NCBI GenBank assembly: GCA_944354535.1
Contig: CALVPY010000002.1
Span: 30,074 to 94,073, forward strand
Length of the DNA: 64,000 nt
Direction: 5' to 3'
Source: an uncultured Clostridia bacterium
GTDB taxonomy: Bacteria; Bacillota; Clostridia; Christensenellales; Borkfalkiaceae
Below, in pieces: positions 24,986 to 35,039 of this stretch. Numbering within the stretch: position 1 is the first letter of the stretch; every line of letters begins with the position of its first letter. The notes beneath the pieces were generated by a model, which saw only the letters and a list, made by a program, of their open reading frames with translations, did no database searches and was not told where the DNA came from. A program made the position numbers and the translations under genes.

Positions 24986-26033
24986 TTTCCTGACTTTTTT
25001 GTTCCCAACGGTCGAGAACAGCCTGCACCTGCGCAATGAGCTGCTGCTTTTCGGGCATATAGAGGACATAGCGCGAGGCAAAGATGTTGTTGGAGAGCCC
25101 GCCCAGCGCGTACTCCGCCGTTACGGCGTCCTTATCGGTGCAGAGGATGATGCCGATGGGCGGGTTATCGTCCGCGTCGTTCACTTCAGCGGCATAATAG
25201 TTGAGATAGAGATTGATCTGCCCCGCAGCTTCGGGCGTCAGTTTGGTCGTCTTGAGTTCAATGAGGATGTAGGCGCGCAATATCTTATTGTAGAACACCA
25301 TATCCACATAGTAATGGGTATTGTTGACCGTGATGCGCTGCTGCGTGCCGACGAACATGAATCCGCGGCCAAGCTCTAAAAGGAAATCTTCGATCTGCCG
25401 CACGAGAGAAGCTTCGAGGTCGCTCTCCAAGACGGGCTTATCCTCGGGCAGACCCAAAAATTCAAACACATAGGGATCGCGGATGATGTCGGACGGCTTC
25501 GCGATCTCATTTCCCTTCAGCGCAAGCGCCATCACTTCCTCGCGGTCGGCCTCTCTGCGGGAAAGCAGCAGCCGTTCAAAGAGCGAACTTTCGATCTGCC
25601 GCTGTAATTCGCGCACCGACCAGCCCGCCGTCACAGCCTCTTTCTCGTAAAAGCTGCGCTTCTCGCGGTCGGAGATCGTCAAAAGCTCACAATAATGCGA
25701 CCAGGACAATTTAACAGACAGCGTCTGTTGAATTGGATAATCCTGATAAAACCTCCGCATGAATTGCAGATTGGAGACAGAAAACCCCTTCCCGAATTCC
25801 TTTGTCAGCGCGCGGGAGAGTTCTTTGAGCGTCTGTTTTCCGTAATCGGCGCGATCGGGGACCGTCTGTTCATGCTCGCAGATGATCCTGCCGATGTTCC
25901 AATAGGCGGCAAGGAGTTCGCTGTTGACCTGACGCGCGGCATTATTTCGGGCATTCTGCAAGACCGTCCTGATTTCGGTCACGAGCGTCTCGGTCGTGAT
26001 GCGTTCCATACTTTCCGGTCTTACATTGCTCAT
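24981..26033 (-). CDS. DUF1016/PDDEXK-type putative nuclease (YhcG-like)
   Basis: 350 residues. The N-terminal DUF1016 helical domain (NSELLAAYWNIGRIICEHEQ, then GKGFSVSNLQFMRRFYQDYP) is followed by a PDDEXK nuclease-like domain. In that domain FVGTQQRITVNNTHYYVDMVF and ILIELKTTKLTPEAAGQINL carry the D and E-x-K residues. YhcG-family proteins are linked to mobile DNA and restriction loci. Its first 15 residues repeat those of the GuaA paralogue downstream, and the DNA around the two starts is duplicated. It lies between a GNAT gene (31 bp upstream) and that paralogue (18 bp downstream), all on one strand. Confidence 0.85.
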   Translation of the reverse strand: MSNVRPESMERITTETLVTEIRTVLQNARNNAARQVNSELLAAYWNIGRIICEHEQTVPDRADYGKQTLKELSRALTKEFGKGFSVSNLQFMRRFYQDYPIQQTLSVKLSWSHYCELLTISDREKRSFYEKEAVTAGWSVRELQRQIESSLFERLLLSRREADREEVMALALKGNEIAKPSDIIRDPYVFEFLGLPEDKPVLESDLEASLVRQIEDFLLELGRGFMFVGTQQRITVNNTHYYVDMVFYNKILRAYILIELKTTKLTPEAAGQINLYLNYYAAEVNDADDNPPIGIILCTDKDAVTAEYALGGLSNNIFASRYVLYMPEKQQLIAQVQAVLDRWEQKSQEK

Positions 26034-26055
26034 AAGTTTCTCCTGAAAGATTATT
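25989..26055. repeat. 67-bp direct repeat, copy B (start of DUF1016 gene)
   Basis: Carries the same codons for MSNVRPESMERITTE, the AGGAGA site and the upstream bases as copy A at 24919-24985. Confidence 0.85.
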
Positions 26056-26064
26056 GTTTCGAAG

Positions 26065-26508
26065 TTATGTTTCCCGCACGAGCACCGAAAGCCCGGCGTC
26101 GGAAAAACCGTTCTTTAAGTAAAACGAATAGGCAGGACAGGCGCGCTCGGTATTGAGCATGACGCCGAAAACGCCCTCTTCGGCAAGGCGGGAGCGTATT
26201 TCACCGAGGAGGCGGCTGCCGATCTCCTTCCCCTGAAAGGAGGGCGCGACGCAGAACTCGTCGAGGTAAAATTCCATCCCCTTGCGCCACGGCTTCAGAA
26301 AGCCCGCAGCAAGTCCGACGATACGCCCGCCGCTTTCTGCCACAAAGCCGCGGAAAGAGGCAAGGGAAAAGCAATTTTCAAAATAGCGCCGCGCCTCTTC
26401 GGGCGAGATGTCCTCGTTCCACGGCGGCGCGGAGAATGCCGCACAAAAGAGCGTGCTCGATTCGCCGATGTCCGCCCGTTCCATGCGCCTGAAATGCAAT
26501 TCACTCAT
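26065..26508 (-). CDS. GNAT-family N-acetyltransferase
   Basis: 147 residues with the GNAT fold: GGRIVGLAAGFLKPWRKG, the acetyl-CoA loop QGKEIGSRLLGEI (the Q/R-x-x-G-x-G/A region), and the C-terminal ACPAYSFYLKNGF. The substrate cannot be told. It is the first gene of the run GNAT-DUF1016-GuaA paralogue. AAGG lies very close to its ATG, so the start is slightly uncertain. Confidence 0.85.
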   Translation of the reverse strand: MSELHFRRMERADIGESSTLFCAAFSAPPWNEDISPEEARRYFENCFSLASFRGFVAESGGRIVGLAAGFLKPWRKGMEFYLDEFCVAPSFQGKEIGSRLLGEIRSRLAEEGVFGVMLNTERACPAYSFYLKNGFSDAGLSVLVRET

Positions 26509-26927
26509 CCTTATGCAAACTCATTTGAAATGAGGCTACTCCCTCAGTCCACTTGGGGGTACCGTCTCGTGCGGTAGAGCGCAAACGGGATCTACTCCCT
26601 CCGTCTCGCTGCCGAGAACAAGCCTCGGACAGCGCGACACCTCCCCGAAGAGGAGGCTGTATTAAGGATCTCCAAAAATAACTGCCTCGAGCAAAACCAC
26701 GCTTTTGCTTCTAAATCACTGAGCCGAGCAGGGTTCCCCCTCCCGTTTCTCAATGATGCTGCAAGCAAAACCACGCTTTTGCGCAGCAGGACACAATTTG
26801 TACCCGCAGGGCACTTATTGTTCTTAGAATGACAGTTAAGCTCGCGGGCGATAAAGTAAGTTAGCTGTGTAAAACCCACCCCTCGCCGCGAAGATTTCCC
26901 GAAGGGAAAGATTTGCGGCGAAATCTT
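26509..26927. repeat. intergenic repeat patchwork, no convincing gene
   Basis: About 420 bp of short imperfect inverted elements. CTACTCCCTC occurs at about 26534 and 26591, and CCTCCCCGAAGAGGAGG and GATTTCCCGAAGGGAAAGAT form hairpins. AGCAAAACCACGCTTTTGC occurs twice (about 26692 and 26764). A 95-codon minus frame through it (26592-26879) has no ribosome binding site and follows the repeats, so I do not call it a gene. Confidence 0.6.
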
Positions 26928-28463
26928 TTATTCCCATTCAATGGTAGCCGGGGGTTTGGAGGTGATGTCGTAGACAACGCGGCTCGCGTGCGGCACCTCG
27001 CCCGTGATACGGAGGGAAATTTTTTCGAGCACCTCGTACGGGATGCGCGCCCAATCGGCGGTCATGGCGTCCACGCTCGTGACGGCGCGGAGGGCGATGA
27101 CGTTCTCATAGGTGCGGAAATCTCCCTGCACGCCCACCGTCTTGCTGTTGGTGATGACGGCAAAGTACTGCCAGATCTCGCGCGAAAGCCCCGCCTTTGC
27201 GATCTCGTCGCGGAAGATGAAGTCGGCAAGGCGCAAGGTCTCCAGCTTTTCGCGGGTGACTTCGCCCATGATACGGATGGCGAGCCCCGGCCCCGGGAAG
27301 GGCTGGCGCTGCACAACGGGTTCGGGAAGGCCCAGCTCGGCGCCCACGCGGCGCACTTCGTCCTTGAAGAGGTCGCGCAGCGGCTCGACGATCTCCTTGA
27401 AGTCGACGACAGAGGGCAGCCCGCCCACGTTATGATGCGATTTGATGACGGCGCTCTTGTCTTTCCCGCTCTCGATGACATCGGGATAGATGGTGCCCTG
27501 CACCAAAAAGTCGACGGCGCCGATCTTCTTTGCCTCCTGTTCGAAGACGCGGATGAACTCTTCGCCGATGATCTTGCGCTTTTGTTCGGGCTCCTCGACA
27601 CCCGCGAGCTTGGAAAGGAACAGCTCGCCCGCATCCGCCTTGATAAGATTCATCCCGAGCCCGTCGCGGAAGACAGACATGACTTCCTCCGCCTCGCCGA
27701 GGCGCAGAAGCCCGTGATCGACGAAGACGCAGATGAGATTATCCCCCACCGCGCGGTGCACGAGGGTCGCCGCGACGGCGGAATCGACGCCGCCCGACAT
27801 GGCGCACAGGACTTTCTTGCCCGCCAATTTCTCTTTGAGGGCTTTGACCTGCTCTTCGACGAAGCCCCCCATCGTCCAGTCGCCCTTGGCATGACAGACG
27901 TTGTAGAGGAAGTTTTTGAGGAGCGCGTTGCCGTACTCGGAATGGACGACCTCGGGGTGATACTGCACGCCGTAGATGCGCTTTTTTTGATTTCCGTAAA
28001 CGGCGGCGGGGCAGCTTTCGGTGACCGCCAGAATATCGAAGCCCGCGGGGACTTCGGCGACGTAGTCGGTATGGCTCATCCACGAGACGCTGCGCGCAGG
28101 GATGCCCTCGGAGAGCGGGCTCTCTTTGACGAACTCCACGAAGCGCTTGCCGTATTCGCTCTCGGGAGCGTGCTCCACCCTGCCGCCCAGTGTATAGGCG
28201 ATGAGCTGGCAGCCGTAGCAGATGCCGAGGACGGGGATACCGAGTTCTAAAATTTTACGGTCGATGTGGGGGGAGGCAGCGTCGTAGACGCTGTTGGGCC
28301 CGCCCGTGAAGATGATGCCGATGGGTGCGTACTTTTCGATCTCCTCTGCGCTCATGGAGCAGGGCAGAAGGTCGCAGTAGACGCCGAGATCGCGTACGCG
28401 GCGGGCGATGAGCTGGTTGTACTGCCCGCCGAAGTCGAGCACCAATACTCTTTCGTGTTGCAT
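26928..28463 (-). CDS. guaA: GMP synthase (glutamine-hydrolysing)
   Basis: 511 residues, complete. The amidotransferase domain has GICYGCQ with nucleophile Cys82 and the VQYHPEV His/Glu site near residue 167. The ATP-pyrophosphatase domain has MSGGVDSA near 227, and the C-terminus ends KPPATIEWE. It converts XMP to GMP. An AAAGGAG site precedes the ATG. It follows guaB on the same strand, separated by a terminator at 28508-28536, so it may have its own promoter or partial read-through. Confidence 0.97.
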   Translation of the reverse strand: MQHERVLVLDFGGQYNQLIARRVRDLGVYCDLLPCSMSAEEIEKYAPIGIIFTGGPNSVYDAASPHIDRKILELGIPVLGICYGCQLIAYTLGGRVEHAPESEYGKRFVEFVKESPLSEGIPARSVSWMSHTDYVAEVPAGFDILAVTESCPAAVYGNQKKRIYGVQYHPEVVHSEYGNALLKNFLYNVCHAKGDWTMGGFVEEQVKALKEKLAGKKVLCAMSGGVDSAVAATLVHRAVGDNLICVFVDHGLLRLGEAEEVMSVFRDGLGMNLIKADAGELFLSKLAGVEEPEQKRKIIGEEFIRVFEQEAKKIGAVDFLVQGTIYPDVIESGKDKSAVIKSHHNVGGLPSVVDFKEIVEPLRDLFKDEVRRVGAELGLPEPVVQRQPFPGPGLAIRIMGEVTREKLETLRLADFIFRDEIAKAGLSREIWQYFAVITNSKTVGVQGDFRTYENVIALRAVTSVDAMTADWARIPYEVLEKISLRITGEVPHASRVVYDITSKPPATIEWE

Positions 28464-28507
28464 GGTTTCTCCTTTTGCGGCGCAAATGATAGCCGCATTG
28501 CAATGGG

Positions 28508-28536
28508 AAAACGCCCGAGATCGGGTCGGGCGTTTT
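28508..28536. terminator. bidirectional terminator between guaB and guaA
   Basis: AAAACGCCCGA pairs with TCGGGCGTTTT; T runs are built into both arms. Confidence 0.85.
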
Positions 28537-28544
28537 GCTTATCG

Positions 28545-30663
<2,119 letters not shown>

Positions 30664-30704
30664 ATGGTAAAACCTGTGTATCTTCTATGGGGATAATTTA
30701 GGCT

Positions 30705-30733
30705 ATTTTACCATATCCCCCCGAAAAAATCAA
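30705..30733 (-). promoter_or_regulatory. promoter of the guaB unit
   Basis: Minus-strand TTGATT (30728-30733) and TAAAAT (30705-30710), spacer 17 bp. Confidence 0.8.
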
Positions 30734-30785
30734 CCGAAAAAACAAAAAAAGTCATGCTGAGCGCTCTCTTTTCATAAGTTAGAGC

Positions 30786-31439
30786 ATGAAAAAAATGTTT
30801 CTTCTTCTCGTTCCCCTCTTTGCCCTGCCCTTCCTTGCGGCGTGTAAACAGGAAGATTATTCCCGTCACCTCTCCGATGTCAGGAGCGATCTCTTCGTCG
30901 CAGAGACGGAGGAGTTTTCCCTCGCGATCTCCTGCATCACGCGTGAAACGCCCTATGCCGCCGACGGCGTCGCCTGCAATACCCGCGATATGCTGGAGAT
31001 CGTCTTAAAGCCTTCGGAGGAGGCAGACGGCACGGCGAGCTATTCCGCAGCGCTCCACGGCACCCCTTCCGTGAGCGGCGAACTTTCCTATCGCAGCGTC
31101 AGAGGGGACTATTATCTTTCACAGGGCGTGACGGACTTCCCCGAAGGGAGCGTGACGGTGCGCATCACCAAAGACGGCGAAACGCAGGAAGTGACGGCAG
31201 CTTCCGTGAAAAGCGCTGAGACGCTCACCCCGAAGGAGGCTTTGAACTTTGCCGTCGGGGCAGAAAGAGAGCTCATCGGCCGCATGACGTCGGACAGCGG
31301 ATTTCAGGGAGAATTTCAGGTGCGTCTCCTGCGCCGCAACGCGACCTTTTACTATGTGGGCATCATCGGAAAAAACGAGAGCGCCGCGCTCCTCCTCGAC
31401 GCCGAGACGGGCGAAGTTTTGGCGCGCAGAGTGCGGTAA
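30786..31439 (+). CDS. lipoprotein of unknown function
   Basis: 217 residues with a lipobox (PFLAAC, Cys20). The mature part is beta-rich and acidic, with no domain I can name; the C-terminus ends in a short repeat of beta strands (FYYVGIIGKNES, LLLDAETGEVLARRV) that resembles a PepSY-like hairpin only loosely. It diverges from the guaB unit and ends at a terminator. No strong ribosome binding site is seen before the ATG. Confidence 0.7.
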   Translation: MKKMFLLLVPLFALPFLAACKQEDYSRHLSDVRSDLFVAETEEFSLAISCITRETPYAADGVACNTRDMLEIVLKPSEEADGTASYSAALHGTPSVSGELSYRSVRGDYYLSQGVTDFPEGSVTVRITKDGETQEVTAASVKSAETLTPKEALNFAVGAERELIGRMTSDSGFQGEFQVRLLRRNATFYYVGIIGKNESAALLLDAETGEVLARRVR

Positions 31440-31446
31440 AAATGAG

Positions 31447-31488
31447 AAAAAAGCGATTGACTGTTTAAAAACAGTTCATCGCTTTTTT
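31447..31488. terminator. bidirectional terminator after the lipoprotein gene
   Basis: AAAAAAGCGAT pairs with ATCGCTTTTTT, with an inner ACTGTTT/AAACAGT stem. It serves this gene and the convergent GIY-YIG gene. Confidence 0.85.
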
Positions 31489-31500
31489 ATCCGTTTCCGA

Positions 31501-32187
31501 TCAAACACCGAGTTCTCTACGGATATCATTCAACCACTTGCCTTGATACTTAAAATATCTGGGACCTGCCACGGAATGTTTAGTTGTTGAATTATCGTCA
31601 AAGGATAACTCTCTTGCCAATGCTGAAAGTGACCAGACTTTACCCTCAAATTCGACATTTCTATCATCTACGACAATGCACTTTTCCCCTGATTTTTCAC
31701 TTGCTGCGTTACAAAACTCCAACTCCGCGCCAACAGGGATATTGACCATGCTGAACCTAAAAGGAGCTTGCCTCTCTTTTGCTTCTTCCTGAATGTTGGC
31801 AGCAAGTTCTTCGTCCTGTTTTTGTGCTTTCGTCGGCTTCGCGCGTTTCAGCTTGTCCTGTGTCCCGTGGATTTCAGCCATCGCTTCGAAGAGCGAGTAG
31901 GCATCCTCCGCCGTCATTGCGTAGAACTCCCTCACCCGCCTCTTCCCCTCTACGGTATCGATCGCCCGCAGGGAAGGATTGAGCTTATCAATCATGGCAT
32001 GGATCTTCATATCGGTCAATCTTGTTGGTACTTCATACGTCGCATAAACGCGAAAAGCAAACGGCGTACATTCACTCCTATTTAACTGCGCAAGTCGCTG
32101 TTCCATATCGTCCGCATAACCGATCTTCACATACTCCGGGAAAGATGGGTTGGTTAATATATAGATTACGCCTTGTTCCTTATTCAT
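31501..32187 (-). CDS. GIY-YIG (T5orf172-type) nuclease-like protein with DUF4357
   Basis: 228 residues. The N-terminus GVIYILTNPSFPEYVKIGYA carries the diverged GIY and YIG elements of the T5orf172 family; R-x-x-x-Q-type and Glu residues follow (QRLAQLNRSE). A helical linker (about 105-140) leads to a DUF4357-like C-terminal domain (RFSMVNIPVGAELEF, then GKVWSLSALARELS and GPRYFKYQGKWL). These proteins are often found near phage or defence genes; none is seen here. It is a single-gene unit of lower G+C than its neighbours. Confidence 0.8.
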   Translation of the reverse strand: MNKEQGVIYILTNPSFPEYVKIGYADDMEQRLAQLNRSECTPFAFRVYATYEVPTRLTDMKIHAMIDKLNPSLRAIDTVEGKRRVREFYAMTAEDAYSLFEAMAEIHGTQDKLKRAKPTKAQKQDEELAANIQEEAKERQAPFRFSMVNIPVGAELEFCNAASEKSGEKCIVVDDRNVEFEGKVWSLSALARELSFDDNSTTKHSVAGPRYFKYQGKWLNDIRRELGV

Positions 32188-32226
32188 GATTCATTTTTTC
32201 TCCCTTATATTCTTTTGCGTGATACT

Positions 32227-32255
32227 ATTATAGCATAATAGCAGAAAGACCGCAA
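32227..32255 (-). promoter_or_regulatory. promoter of the GIY-YIG gene
   Basis: Minus-strand TTGCGG (32250-32255) and TATAAT (32227-32232), spacer 17 bp. Confidence 0.8.
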
Positions 32256-32531
32256 TCGTTTGACCAAACAATAGACCATCTCCCCCCGTTTGAGCCGCTC
32301 CCGCTGCGGGTATAATAGAGATGGAACAACAAAGTATTGCGCCGCAGAGAAAGCGAGCGCAAGACCCGAGCGAACAAAAAAGGTTATCCCCTCGCTTGAG
32401 TTCCGAGCAAGACAAGGAGAGCGCGGCTTTGCCGACAGGCGTTTACTTAGAGGTAAACAACTGAGGCAAAACGCAAGCTCGACACAGGATTGCGACGGAA
32501 ATCGAGCGAGCGCACATAAGGAGCGAACACT
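32256..32531 (+). other. long leader upstream of the flavin reductase gene
   Basis: TATAAT at about 32310 has a weak -35 (TTGAGC, 15 bp away). About 215 bp of purine-rich sequence with repeated GAGCG/AAGCGAGCG elements lie between it and the start codon. I see no riboswitch or terminator that I can name. Confidence 0.3.
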
Positions 32532-33095
32532 ATGAGAAAGAATTTTGGCGCAAAACCCATCCTCTACCCCCAACCCGTGCTCATCATCGCGACGTACGAC
32601 GAGAACGGCAAGCCTGACGCCATGAACGCCGCGTGGGGCGGCACGGCGGACGAAGATAAGCTCTTCCTCAGCCTGAGCGCGGGGCACAAGACGACGAAGA
32701 ACCTGCTCGCCCGCAGGGCATTCACGGTGAGCGTGGGCACGGAACAGGAGCTTATTCCCTGCGACTATGTGGGCATCGTCTCCGCAAACGACGTGGAGGA
32801 CAAATTTCAAAAGACGGGCTGGCATACCGAAAAGAGCGCATTCGTCGACGCGCCCCTCATCGAGGAGCTTCCCCTCGCCTTCGAATGCGAACTTGAAAGC
32901 TACGACGAAGAGACGGGAATGCTCATCGGCAAGGTGAAGAACGTGTGCGCGGACGAGCGCATCCTTTCGGACAAGGGGAAGATCGACCCCGAAAAGCTCT
33001 CCCCCATCACCTTCGACCCCGTGAACAACGCCTATCTGCGCCTCGGCGGCAAAGCGGGCAGCGCCTTCCGCGACGGGCTTCAATTGAAACAGTGA
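32532..33095 (+). CDS. flavin reductase family protein
   Basis: 187 residues of the FMN-binding split-barrel family (PILYPQPVLIIATYDENGKP, NAAWGGTADEDKLFLSLSAG, KTTKNLLARRAFTVSVGT). Members of this type in anaerobes bind FMN tightly and accept electrons from NAD(P)H or ferredoxin systems. AAGGAG lies 9 nt before the ATG. It is related to, but shorter than, the flavoprotein at 4411 and lacks the extra C-terminal domain. A good terminator follows. Confidence 0.9.
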   Translation: MRKNFGAKPILYPQPVLIIATYDENGKPDAMNAAWGGTADEDKLFLSLSAGHKTTKNLLARRAFTVSVGTEQELIPCDYVGIVSANDVEDKFQKTGWHTEKSAFVDAPLIEELPLAFECELESYDEETGMLIGKVKNVCADERILSDKGKIDPEKLSPITFDPVNNAYLRLGGKAGSAFRDGLQLKQ

Positions 33096-33112
33096 CCCTT
33101 CATAACGCACGC

Positions 33113-33140
33113 AGCGCTCCGAATGTTCGGAGCGCTTTTT
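33113..33140 (+). terminator. terminator of the flavin reductase gene
   Basis: AGCGCTCCGAA pairs with TTCGGAGCGCT, followed by TTTT. Confidence 0.9.
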
Positions 33141-33162
33141 CTCGCAACAATAAAGCAGCCTT

Positions 33163-33819
33163 TTAAACATCGATCCTCTGAAAGCGCTTCATGGATAATT
33201 TGCAGCTTATTGCAGACAGGATAATATAAACCATAAGCCCTATGGTCAAAGCGACTGCTTTTGCACCGATATTTTGCGAATTCAGCCCGTTCAGCGTAAC
33301 GGAATACAGCGGCGTTGCCCAGCGTAAAACAATAAAAACGCCGATCAGCAGAAATACGGCAACCGCGCCGATCACGAACGGAACGCCGATCTTATCGGGA
33401 GATTTGAAATAGCGCGGAAAGAAGATCATGTTGAACACGCCGAGCAATACCGCACCATTGCCGACCAAAGCAAGATTTGCCGAGATACCCGCTTGATTGA
33501 CATACTGTTCCGCAGGCAAAACAGCGCCTTTGACTGCGCCGATGATCCCGACAAGCAACAAAATGATACCTTGCAGCCCGAACACCACAAGCATCTTTGC
33601 AAGGGGGATATGCTCCTTTTTGACGGGCAATGAGCAGGAAAATGCAATATCGCCGTTTTCTCTTGTCTTCATACAGCAGAAAAATACCGAAAGGCAGGAG
33701 AAAAAGAAAATGACTTCATACGGATAATTCGGCACAAATACAAGCACGGCAAAGAAGAGAAAGATAAAAGCCGTCGGGTGCATACAAAGAGCAATTTCCT
33801 TTTTAATCAAATTCAGCAC
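33163..33819 (-). CDS. ABC-2 type membrane protein
   Basis: 218 residues starting at a GTG at 33819 that has AGGAGG 6 nt upstream; the longer frame has no such site. Six membrane segments (AFIFLFFAVLVFVP, VIFFFSCLSVFFCC, LQGIILLLVGIIGAV, LVGNGAVLLGVFNMIFFP, VIGAVAVFLLIGVFIVL, LTIGLMVYIILSAISC) fit an ABC-2 permease. It overlaps the ATPase gene by 17 nt and is its membrane partner. The exported compound is unknown. Confidence 0.8.
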   Translation of the reverse strand: MLNLIKKEIALCMHPTAFIFLFFAVLVFVPNYPYEVIFFFSCLSVFFCCMKTRENGDIAFSCSLPVKKEHIPLAKMLVVFGLQGIILLLVGIIGAVKGAVLPAEQYVNQAGISANLALVGNGAVLLGVFNMIFFPRYFKSPDKIGVPFVIGAVAVFLLIGVFIVLRWATPLYSVTLNGLNSQNIGAKAVALTIGLMVYIILSAISCKLSMKRFQRIDV

Positions 33820-34663
33820 AGATTCCCTCCTCGTTTGCTTTTTCCAAATGTACGATGATATGATCGATCGTTGCGTCGGACACGGCAACATTCGTTGGTA
33901 TTTGCACATCACGGGGCAGCAGACCTTCATAGCCTTCTTTGACCGCCTTTACGCCGATGGCTTTGGCAGCCGTCGCGTCTGCAAGAGAAGAAAAACGCAC
34001 CAACCGATATTTCCCGAGCAACTCTTTCAGCGGGCACGCCGCAAGGAGCCTGCCTTGCGAGAGATAGACGATGTCGTCGGCAATGCGCATCAGATCGGAC
34101 GTGATATGCGTGGAAAAGAGGACGGAAACGCCTTCCTCCCGCACAAGCTGCAAAACAATGTCGCAAAACTCTTCACGCGAAAGCGGATCGAGCCCGCTCG
34201 TCGGTTCGTCCATGATGAGCAGCTTGACTCCGTGCGAAAGAGCAAGGGCAAGCGCAAACTTCACCTTCATGCCATCGGAAAGTTCTTTGACCTTCTTTCG
34301 TTCAGACAAATCGAATTGCGCAAGCAGTCTTTCATACTTGCCTTGATCCCATGTCGGATAAAAGGGCGCGTACGCCTTGCGAATAGAAACAAGCGTGTTC
34401 ATGGGATAATAGCGAAAACCGCCGCCGACATAGCCGATCGTCTGCTTTACCGACATTTCATCCTCATCCATATTCTTTCCAAAGACTGAGACGACGCCTT
34501 CTGCCGAAATAAGCCGCAGGATCCCTTTGAGCGTTGTGCTTTTCCCTGCGCCGTTTCTGCCGATGAGCCCGACGATATGCCCCTGCGGTACGCAAAAACT
34601 GACCTTATCGAGCGTGAATTCGGGATAGACTTTCGTCAGTCCTTTGACTTCCAGCGCATTCAT
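33803..34663 (-). CDS. ABC transporter ATP-binding protein (YtrB-like)
   Basis: 286 residues: Walker A GRNGAGKST, Walker B LLIMDEPTSGLD, H-loop FSTHI. The signature is LSDGM in place of LSGGQ, as seen in several YtrB-type ATPases. The C-terminal 70 residues form an extra regulatory domain. The start at 34663 overlaps the AbrB gene stop (ATGA). Together with the permease it forms an exporter of the kind induced by envelope stress. Confidence 0.88.
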   Translation of the reverse strand: MNALEVKGLTKVYPEFTLDKVSFCVPQGHIVGLIGRNGAGKSTTLKGILRLISAEGVVSVFGKNMDEDEMSVKQTIGYVGGGFRYYPMNTLVSIRKAYAPFYPTWDQGKYERLLAQFDLSERKKVKELSDGMKVKFALALALSHGVKLLIMDEPTSGLDPLSREEFCDIVLQLVREEGVSVLFSTHITSDLMRIADDIVYLSQGRLLAACPLKELLGKYRLVRFSSLADATAAKAIGVKAVKEGYEGLLPRDVQIPTNVAVSDATIDHIIVHLEKANEEGICAEFD

Positions 34664-34881
34664 TTTTGCTCGCCGTCCTTTACATGATTGACAGCCCTCC
34701 AAAACGTTTCCACATAAGAAAACGGCTGCAAAGCAATGCCTTGCCCTTTGTCTGCCATCAAGACCAGCGAATCTCCCGGATCCAGCGAAAACATATCCCG
34801 CACCTCTTTGGGGATGACGATCTGCCCTTTGGGACCGATCTTGACCGTTGCCAGAAATTTACCTTCGGGGAAATTTTCCAT
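34660..34881 (-). CDS. AbrB/SpoVT-type transcriptional regulator
   Basis: 73 residues with a swapped-hairpin AbrB domain: ATVKIGPKGQIVIPKEVRDM and FSLDPGDSLVLMADKGQG. It is first in a three-gene unit with the ATPase and permease, where a GntR regulator is more usual. It probably senses or tunes expression of that unit. The stop overlaps the ATPase start. Confidence 0.9.
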   Translation of the reverse strand: MENFPEGKFLATVKIGPKGQIVIPKEVRDMFSLDPGDSLVLMADKGQGIALQPFSYVETFWRAVNHVKDGEQK

Positions 34882-34923
34882 TGTTTGCTCCTTTGGGTAT
34901 AATTGGTATTACTTTTCTTACTT

Positions 34924-34952
34924 ATTATAACTCGTAGTACATCGAATGTCAA
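34924..34952 (-). promoter_or_regulatory. promoter of the abrB-ABC unit
   Basis: Minus-strand TTGACA (34947-34952) and TATAAT (34924-34929), spacer 17 bp. Confidence 0.9.
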
Positions 34953-35005
34953 GGAAAAAGTAGGCTTCCCGTCACATCCACAAAAAAACGAGCATTCAAC
35001 AGCAA

Positions 35006-35033
35006 GCGGCGCGCCCCGAACGGGGCGCGCCGC
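35006..35033. terminator. GC-rich hairpin after pyk
   Basis: GCGGCGCGCCCCG and CGGGGCGCGCCGC form a 13-bp stem, with a TTTT run on the + side. Confidence 0.6.
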
Positions 35034-35039
35034 ACATTT

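Noticed and set aside
26592-26879. 95-codon minus frame between the GMP synthase genes
   Set aside because: Follows inverted repeats, has no ribosome binding site and reads as Arg/Ser-rich noise.
28464-28544. Purine riboswitch before guaA or guaB
   Set aside because: No purine-aptamer core is seen; the only structure is a plain terminator.
32256-32531. Riboswitch in the long leader of the flavin reductase gene
   Set aside because: An FMN element would need GATCTTCGGGGCAGGGT-type blocks, and none is present.
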